A stretch of 46,840 bases of DNA from Acidobacteriota bacterium (lineage in GTDB: Bacteria > Acidobacteriota > Aminicenantia > Aminicenantales > UBA4085). The translations under genes and the position numbers were made by a program. Where the stretch lies: positions 1 to 46,840 of the forward strand of contig JAQULS010000004.1 in assembly GCA_028749235.1 (NCBI GenBank), written 5' to 3'. This document shows, one piece after another, positions 42,081 through 46,840 of the stretch. A model generated the notes under the pieces. The model did no database searches. It saw only the letters and a list, made by a program, of their open reading frames with translations, and had not been told where the DNA came from. Each line of letters begins with the position of its first letter. The first letter of the stretch is position 1.

Positions 42081-43216
42081 GCCTCGCCTCCGTCGGTTCG
42101 TTCCAGAACCACGACGGCGTTGACGCCGCCGAAGCCCGAATTGGCGTTCAGGATGACGCCGCTTCCCAGGCTCTGCTTCCCGCCGGTGACGCGGCCCGCG
42201 GCCCGGGGCTCGGGCGTCCGCAGGCCCGCCGTCGGGGGGACGGAACCGGACTCCAAGGCGCGGGCGCAGACGATGGTCTCAATGCCCCCGGCGGCGCCCA
42301 GTGTATGGCCCAAGGCGCCCTTGATGGAGAATACGGGGAAGCGGCGGTTCCCGAACACGGTTTCGATCGAGGTCAACTCCATGGCGTCATTATAGACTGT
42401 TCCCGTGCCGTGGGCGCAAAACGCGCCGACCTCATCCGGATTCCGGCCGGCCAGATCGAGAGCCGCCCGGATGGCGGCGGACAGGCCGCGTCCGTCCCGG
42501 GCCGGGGCGGTGATGTGATTGGCGTCGTTTGTCACGGCCCAGCCCGTAAGGCGGGCCATCGGCCCCCGGCCCGCTTCCCGGGCGTACGCCCGGCCCGCCA
42601 ACAAGCAGGCGGCGGCGCCGTCGCCCAGGATCAAGCCGTCCCGGGCATCGTCAAAGGGGCGGCAGACGCCGGGACTCAAGGCGTTCAAGGCCGAGAAGCC
42701 GACGGAGCTGAACCGGGATACGATATCGGCCGCGACGACCAGGACGGAACGGCTGCGGCCGTCGGCGACCATGCGGGCGCCGGCGGCCAGCCCCACGGTC
42801 GACGAGGCGCAGGCGGCGGAGGCTTCCCGCAGGTCCGCGTCCGGCCAGCCCAGGACGTCCCGTATCCAACGGCTGTAATGCCGCGGCAGGAAGGGAAAAA
42901 CGGCTCCGGCCGCCCGGCCGCTTTCGACGTACTCGGCGTTGCCCTTGACCCCGGCCCAAATGATGGTCTGAACGGGGGGAAGCTCCCGCAAAGGAGACAG
43001 AATGCGCCGCAGGAGCGCCTGGGTCAGGTTTTCTCCGGCCCGCCGCTCCGCCTCGGGAATCCCGACGCAGGCGGCCATCGGCGTGACGAGGCCGGTGGGA
43101 TCGAAGCGCCGGATGCGGGAGGCTCCGGACCGTCCGTCGTTCAAGGCTTCCTGGAGCGCGGCCCCGCCGCCCAAAGCCGTCTCGGCCTCGCCGGCCAGAA
43201 GGAGGATATCAGTCAT
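42077..43216 (-). CDS. Beta-ketoacyl-ACP synthase (FabF-like), active
   Basis: A 379-residue condensing enzyme. Catalytic residues are C136 in ASAACASSTV, H269 in FCAHGTGT and H304 in SIKGALGHTLGAAG; the C-terminal NSGFGGVNAVVVLE loop is intact. The N-terminus is shorter than standard FabF and starts MTDILLLAGEAETALGGG, without the usual VVTGxG opening. It overlaps the thioesterase end by 8 nt and precedes the Cys-less short partner with a GTGA overlap, so this is the second condensing pair in the operon. It differs strongly from the ketosynthase at 33812, suggesting separate starter and extension roles. Confidence 0.94.
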   Translation of the reverse strand: MTDILLLAGEAETALGGGAALQEALNDGRSGASRIRRFDPTGLVTPMAACVGIPEAERRAGENLTQALLRRILSPLRELPPVQTIIWAGVKGNAEYVESGRAAGAVFPFLPRHYSRWIRDVLGWPDADLREASAACASSTVGLAAGARMVADGRSRSVLVVAADIVSRFSSVGFSALNALSPGVCRPFDDARDGLILGDGAAACLLAGRAYAREAGRGPMARLTGWAVTNDANHITAPARDGRGLSAAIRAALDLAGRNPDEVGAFCAHGTGTVYNDAMELTSIETVFGNRRFPVFSIKGALGHTLGAAGGIETIVCARALESGSVPPTAGLRTPEPRAAGRVTGGKQSLGSGVILNANSGFGGVNAVVVLERTDGGEA

Positions 43217-43703
43217 GCCGGCCGCCCAAGCGGCCCAAGCGCCATTCCCGCCGGAGCCGCAGAAAATAATCGGGCCAGAGAAGGCACAGGGCGTCGTCCT
43301 TGTCCAAAAGAAGCTGGACCGTCCGGGCCGTCGCGACGAGGCGATTGTCCGACTGCCTCCGGATGACGTAGACGTGGTCGAGCCGGACGGCTTCCGTCCA
43401 AACCATGTCCGTATCGATCGACATCGTGTCGCCCAGCACGAGCGGAGAGCGGTATTCGATCTCCAGCCTGACGATAGGCGCCTTCAGGCCCTCGCGGTAG
43501 AAATCCGAGTAATCCAGACCGTGGGCCCGGCCCACTTCGACCCGGCCGTCCTCCAGGAACTCCGGATAGCGGCCGTGCCAGACGACGCCCATCGGATCCA
43601 CTTCCTGAAAGCGGACCGCGCGCAAAGCCCGGCCGCGCAAAGGCGGCGGGGCGTCCGGAGGGGCGGGCGAAACGCATCCCCGGCCGCGCCGCGTCAGCAT
43701 CAT
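43209..43703 (-). CDS. 4-hydroxybenzoyl-CoA thioesterase-like hotdog protein
   Basis: A 164-residue hotdog-fold protein. ATG 43703 overlaps the fusion-protein stop (ATGA); a second ATG follows at once. After a Pro-rich lead the 4HBT signature is visible: VRFQEVDPMGVVWHGRYPEFLEDGRVE, with the catalytic Asp36 and HGRY turn. It should hydrolyse acyl thioesters, releasing a chain or clearing misprimed ACP. Thioesterases of this family are regular members of aryl polyene clusters. Much longer open frames pass through this region only because of GC bias. Its end overlaps the start of the FabF-like gene by 8 nt. Confidence 0.9.
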   Translation of the reverse strand: MMLTRRGRGCVSPAPPDAPPPLRGRALRAVRFQEVDPMGVVWHGRYPEFLEDGRVEVGRAHGLDYSDFYREGLKAPIVRLEIEYRSPLVLGDTMSIDTDMVWTEAVRLDHVYVIRRQSDNRLVATARTVQLLLDKDDALCLLWPDYFLRLRREWRLGRLGGRHD

Positions 43704-45535
43704 CCTCTCCCGCCCGCCGTGTCGGCGGAAAATTCGTATTTCGCCGCCGTCTCTCCGCCGAGCAGGATCTTCGCCGCGACGGTGATCCCGGCCGCCCCCG
43801 CCGGCCGGGAAATCCGGATCTGGCATTCGAGAGGGACGCCGGGACGGACGGGCTTCATGAACCGGGCCCGCTTGATGGACCGGAACACGAGATCGCGTTC
43901 CAGCGCCGCCGTCGCGAGAAGGAAGCCGGCATAGATGAGAGCGACTCCCGGAACGATCGGGTGGCCGGGGAAATGGCCGTTGAAGCCGATAAAATCCGGG
44001 TCGAACCGCAGGCGGGCCCGCCAGGCCCCCTCCCCGTCGGCCTGCAGGCTCTTGACGGCCCGGACAATGCCGCGGCCCATGCGGTCGCTGGCCCCGGGCG
44101 GAAAGACGGGCGGCCTCTCCGTTTCGGGCGGCGCCGGGCAGGCCGCCTCGGCCTCGGGAGGAAGCCAGGATTCGGCCTTGAACAGGGTCATTTCCGCCCG
44201 GGCGACCCAAGCGCCGTCCCGGAGGACCTCGCCTTCGACCCGGTTGATTTCGTTCATTTCCAGGGTGTTCCAGGCAACGAGACGCACCATGTCGCCGGCC
44301 GCGACCGGCTTCCGGAATCGGACATGATCCATCCCCACCAAATAGCCGTGGACCTGGCTGCCGTCCATTTTGCCCAGGGTATGGGCCCGATGGACGGCGC
44401 ACAGCTGGGCCAGCATCTCGATCAAGAGCAAAGGGACGACCGTCCCATCCGCCCGGGCCAGGACGCTCCCGCGCGGGATGCGCATCTGCAGCGTGATTTT
44501 CTCGTCGTCCAACCGGGCCGTCCCCCGGAGGAACCGCATCGGCCCCCGGTGCGGCAGCCGATGATCCGCGTCGACGGTGTGGACGTTCCCGACCGGGATG
44601 ATCTTTTCCCAGCAATCCTGGTCCGGGGCCAGGGGATCGCCTTCGCGAAGCCCGGCCAGCGCCCGGCAGCCCGAGCACGCCGTCAGGGAAGGGCAGATCC
44701 GGCAGAAGCCTTTGACCGACATCTTCGCGTTTCGCAGGCCGGCCAGGAGAGGATTGTCCGCGACGATCTTCGTCAAGGCGGCCGAGCGGACGTTGCCCAG
44801 TTTCGACCCGAAGCCCAGGCAAGGCTTCACCTCGCCCTCGGAAGTCACCGCCAGCGAGGTTCGGACGCGCTCGCAGCCGAAAAGATCCGGGAACACGCCC
44901 AGCCGCCGGGTCAGACGCCGGAGCTCCTCCGGAAGGCGGGGCGGTTCCAGGCGGAAAGACCGGCCGTCCGCCCGCCAGGTCCGCTCCAGGGACGGAAGGA
45001 AGCCGCGGCGAAGCGCCCAGCGCCACAGCTTGTCCGTTTCGGGCCCGCCAAGCGAGGCCGGGATGCGAATCCCCAGGACGAGGCCGGGGCGGGGATATCC
45101 GGCGGACGCGAGAAGATCCAGGCCGCTCGGCCAGCGATCCCGCGACAGGGGCGCGGGACGGCCCGAAGGCCAGCGCAGGATGACGTGCCCGCCCAGGCCG
45201 GCCAGCTCGCCGGCCGCGGCCCGGTTCAGCCGCCGGCCGTCGGTGATGACGACGAATCGCCCGCCCAGCGACCGGATACGCCGAAGAAGCGTCCAAATCT
45301 CCGGATCGGCGAGCGCCCCGCCGCGATCCCGGATGATGAAGCGGCGAGCACCCAGCGCCGCGGCCTGTCCGGCCACGTCGGCCCATTCCGCCGGCGAAAG
45401 AGCGCCCGGCCGCCGGAGACCTCCCCACTCGACTTCCAGAGTCGGCCAGATGTGTTCGCGGACCGCAGGCTCGGCCCCGGCTTCATCCGGGCCGCCGGGC
45501 CAGTCCTGATTGCCGCCGCAGCTTTGAAGTTTCAT
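43700..45535 (-). CDS. Fusion: degenerate radical SAM core + SPASM + two hotdog dehydratase domains
   Basis: A 611-residue protein. Residues about 30-215 follow a radical SAM barrel (PTLEVEW, GARRFIIRDRGGALADPEIWTLLRRIR, RFVVITDGRRLN), but the CX3CX2C motif expected right after LEVEW is absent: the sequence there is GGLRRPGALSPAEW. Residues 221-308 are a complete SPASM domain: C221-x12-G-x4-C239, C278-x2-C281-x5-C287-x2-C290, C308. Residues about 315-455 are an ApeP-like hotdog dehydratase (RLPHRGPMRFL, LLIEMLAQLCAVH) and about 495-605 a FabZ/ApeI-like one (FIGFNGHFPGHPIVPGV, with the active His in GHFPG). It should dehydrate ACP-bound 3-hydroxyacyl chains; the SPASM half cannot make SAM radicals itself and may be structural or an electron relay. 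The architecture is new to me. Confidence 0.88.
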   Translation of the reverse strand: MKLQSCGGNQDWPGGPDEAGAEPAVREHIWPTLEVEWGGLRRPGALSPAEWADVAGQAAALGARRFIIRDRGGALADPEIWTLLRRIRSLGGRFVVITDGRRLNRAAAGELAGLGGHVILRWPSGRPAPLSRDRWPSGLDLLASAGYPRPGLVLGIRIPASLGGPETDKLWRWALRRGFLPSLERTWRADGRSFRLEPPRLPEELRRLTRRLGVFPDLFGCERVRTSLAVTSEGEVKPCLGFGSKLGNVRSAALTKIVADNPLLAGLRNAKMSVKGFCRICPSLTACSGCRALAGLREGDPLAPDQDCWEKIIPVGNVHTVDADHRLPHRGPMRFLRGTARLDDEKITLQMRIPRGSVLARADGTVVPLLLIEMLAQLCAVHRAHTLGKMDGSQVHGYLVGMDHVRFRKPVAAGDMVRLVAWNTLEMNEINRVEGEVLRDGAWVARAEMTLFKAESWLPPEAEAACPAPPETERPPVFPPGASDRMGRGIVRAVKSLQADGEGAWRARLRFDPDFIGFNGHFPGHPIVPGVALIYAGFLLATAALERDLVFRSIKRARFMKPVRPGVPLECQIRISRPAGAAGITVAAKILLGGETAAKYEFSADTAGGRG

Positions 45536-45581
45536 TTTGATCGCCGCCTTCTGTGACCGCCTCGGTTTTGGGCTCTCCCAG

Positions 45582-46373
45582 CTAGGCCTCGTCGAGCGAC
45601 TCCCGGAAAATCTTCTCGACCCGCCGGCGCAAGGAGCGGACCGACTGGACGTCCGCGCCCGAGGGAATGACCGGCGGGTGGAAGGTCAACGTCACCCGGC
45701 TCGGGCACAAGAACCGCGACCGGTATCCGCCCAAAAACTGCGTGCCCTCGATGGTCACGGGCACAACCGGAACGCGGTTCCGCGCCGCGATGAGAAACGC
45801 GCCTTTGCCCAGGGGCTGCAGACGCCCCGTGCGCGACCGGTGCCCCTCGGGGAAAAACAGGAGGCTGGCGCCCGAGGCCAGGGTCCGGCCGGACTCACGG
45901 AGAAAGTCCGCGCACGTCAGGCTCTCGACGTCCAGGTAGCCGGCCCAGCGCATGAAGATGTTGAAGACCGGCAGACGGAACGGCCAGGAGCGGATGGCGA
46001 TGATCGTCTGGTCGGCCGGCAGAAAACCGCAGAAGAAAACGTCGGTGAAGGAATAGTGATTCATGGCGTAGACGCAGGGTTCCACGCCCCGGACCTTGTC
46101 CCGGTCCACGATGCGGAACCGCACGATCGGCCAGGCCAGCCGGATCGACATCCGGCCGTAGAACTGGATGAACCGGCGGACGGCGCGACGGAAGCGGACG
46201 GGGTCCCAGGCCCCGTCCATGAGCAGCAGGATCGGCAAAACGCCGAAGATCAGGCCGATGGTGGCCAGGATGTACCCGCTGCCGAAAGCGGAAGTGAGGA
46301 GGATGAGCCCCAGACCGCCCCGCTTTTTCCCAGGATCGTTTGCCATCCGCCGATTCCGCGCCCCCGGCTTCAC
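45582..46373 (-). CDS. PlsC-like 1-acyl-glycerol-phosphate acyltransferase
   Basis: A 263-residue membrane-associated acyltransferase. GTG at 46373 overlaps the ACP stop (GTGA) and is preferred; ATG 46346 would remove nine residues. A membrane segment (LGLILLTSAFGSGYILATIGLIFGVLPILLLMDG) precedes the active HxxxxD block NHYSFTD and the acceptor-binding FPEGHRSRTG block, followed by PVVPVTIEGT. These enzymes transfer an acyl group from ACP or CoA to a glycerol-phosphate-like acceptor. With the LpxL-like enzyme it is the second acyltransferase of the operon, which suggests the product ends up esterified to a lipid backbone. The fusion gene follows after 46 nt. Confidence 0.93.
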   Translation of the reverse strand: MKPGARNRRMANDPGKKRGGLGLILLTSAFGSGYILATIGLIFGVLPILLLMDGAWDPVRFRRAVRRFIQFYGRMSIRLAWPIVRFRIVDRDKVRGVEPCVYAMNHYSFTDVFFCGFLPADQTIIAIRSWPFRLPVFNIFMRWAGYLDVESLTCADFLRESGRTLASGASLLFFPEGHRSRTGRLQPLGKGAFLIAARNRVPVVPVTIEGTQFLGGYRSRFLCPSRVTLTFHPPVIPSGADVQSVRSLRRRVEKIFRESLDEA

Positions 46374-46651
46374 CGCTCAGGCAGCTTGATGTTGAGGGCC
46401 TTGGCCTTTTCCTCGACGTAGTCGCAGAAGTTCTGGACCGTCCGGATGGACCGGATCTTTTCTTCGTCCGCCGTCCGGTCAAAGGTGAAGCCGAACCGGG
46501 ACTGCAGCTCGACGGCCAGGTCGACCATGTCCAGGCTGTCCAGCCCCAGGTCCTCGAAGAGGGTCGCTTCCGGGCGGACCTTGCTTTCGTCCTGTTCGAA
46601 GAATTCGACGAAGATATCCTTTATCATCTCGTAAATGCGGGCGTCGCTCAT
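46370..46651 (-). CDS. Acyl carrier protein (first of two)
   Basis: A 93-residue ACP. The phosphopantetheine site is Ser39 in GLDSLDMVDLAVELQSRFGF, with a typical first helix (ARIYEMIKDIFVEFFEQ). ATG 46651 overlaps the preceding ketosynthase stop as ATGA; an upstream in-frame start at 46720 lies inside that gene. The sequence differs clearly from the second ACP (35008), as in aryl polyene systems, where two specialised ACPs serve loading and elongation. Confidence 0.93.
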   Translation of the reverse strand: MSDARIYEMIKDIFVEFFEQDESKVRPEATLFEDLGLDSLDMVDLAVELQSRFGFTFDRTADEEKIRSIRTVQNFCDYVEEKAKALNIKLPER

Positions 46652-46840
46652 GCGGTGTACTCCTTTATGACGAGAACGGCGTTGATGCCGCCGAAGGCGA
46701 AGCTGTTCTTGATGAAGCACCGGATCGGGGCCTCCAGGCCCTCGCGGGGAACGTGGTTCAGGCCGGCCGCCTCGGGGCAGGGATCGTCCAGGTTGAGGGA
46801 CGGCACGAGCCGGCCGCGCCGCATCATCTCCAGGCCGCCG
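46648..46840 (-). CDS. Beta-ketoacyl-ACP synthase, C-terminal fragment (cut by window edge)
   Basis: The last 63 codons of a FabF-type ketosynthase run from the right window edge to a TGA at 46648. The visible segment contains the C-terminal FabF motif KNSFAFGGINAVLVI, which shapes the active-site entrance. The catalytic Cys and His residues lie outside the window. It overlaps the ACP start by 4 nt. It is the most upstream visible gene of the operon, so the operon continues past 46840. Confidence 0.88.
   Translation of the reverse strand, partial: GGLEMMRRGRLVPSLNLDDPCPEAAGLNHVPREGLEAPIRCFIKNSFAFGGINAVLVIKEYTA

Noticed and set aside
43209-45428. A 739-codon minus-strand frame that joins the thioesterase to upstream sequence
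   Set aside because: Only the last 164 codons encode a protein-like sequence (4HBT). The upstream part is an out-of-frame reading of the radical-SAM/dehydratase fusion gene.
1-46840. tRNA, rRNA, phage and integrase genes
   Set aside because: I looked through all intergenic gaps (none longer than 300 nt) and saw no cloverleaf, rRNA segment, integrase or attachment repeat.

Overview
The window is about 46.8 kb of high-GC DNA from a Gram-negative (diderm) bacterium. Outer-membrane barrels, a LolA-like carrier, a lipoprotein transglycosylase and LpxL/PlsC-type acyltransferases show the diderm envelope. A double-cubane-type iron-sulfur protein with its ATPase activator, plus several radical SAM proteins, suggests an anaerobe. 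The mix (receptor Ser/Thr kinase with TolB-like and TPR domains, TTGACA-N17-TAnnnT promoters set almost on the start codon) would fit Acidobacteriota or Candidatus Aminicenantes, but that is an inference from style, not a phylogenetic result. I see no rRNA, tRNA, insertion sequence, phage gene or CRISPR array.

1-28.5 kb is an ordinary chromosomal mixture of short operons. In order: a receptor Ser/Thr kinase (5' end cut by the window), a small unknown protein, a barrel protein, a DEAD-box helicase with an HD hydrolase, a second barrel and a DUF1905 protein (minus strand), a DUF2142 membrane protein, an ABC ATPase/FtsX permease pair, a secreted Ig-like protein, a two-gene DCCP/activator unit and a POT transporter (minus), a membrane diguanylate cyclase, an SGNH-SGNH-MBOAT surface acylation operon, a CPBP protease (minus), a MltD-like transglycosylase, and an Nramp-like transporter with an exported lectin-fold protein and a Tat-exported aldo/keto reductase (minus).

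28.5-46.8 kb is one unbroken minus-strand operon of 18 genes. Most junctions overlap (ATGA, GTGA, TGATG) and the largest gap is 64 nt. It runs off the right edge, so its first genes are missing. It encodes a type II fatty-acid/polyketide style assembly line: two ACPs, two ketosynthases with a complete Cys-His-His triad, the tail of a third, two Cys-less ketosynthase-like partners, two hotdog dehydratase domains and a hotdog thioesterase. It also encodes PlsC-like and LpxL-like acyltransferases, a GT2-DUF2062 glycosyltransferase, a LolA-like carrier, a DUF3261 protein and a 964-residue envelope protein. This much resembles aryl polyene clusters. Two things do not: three consecutive B12-binding-type radical SAM proteins, and a fusion protein in which a radical-SAM/SPASM region that has lost its CX3CX2C motif but kept all seven SPASM cysteines is joined to two dehydratase domains. 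The B12-radical-SAM plus ketosynthase/ACP/hotdog combination also recalls candidate ladderane loci of anammox bacteria.

My reading is that the cluster makes an ACP-borne acyl or polyene chain that radical SAM enzymes modify, acyltransferases attach to a lipid or sugar headgroup, and a LolA-type route takes to the outer membrane. No ketoreductase, starter-activating ligase or MMPL exporter is visible; they may lie beyond 46840. The product is unknown.
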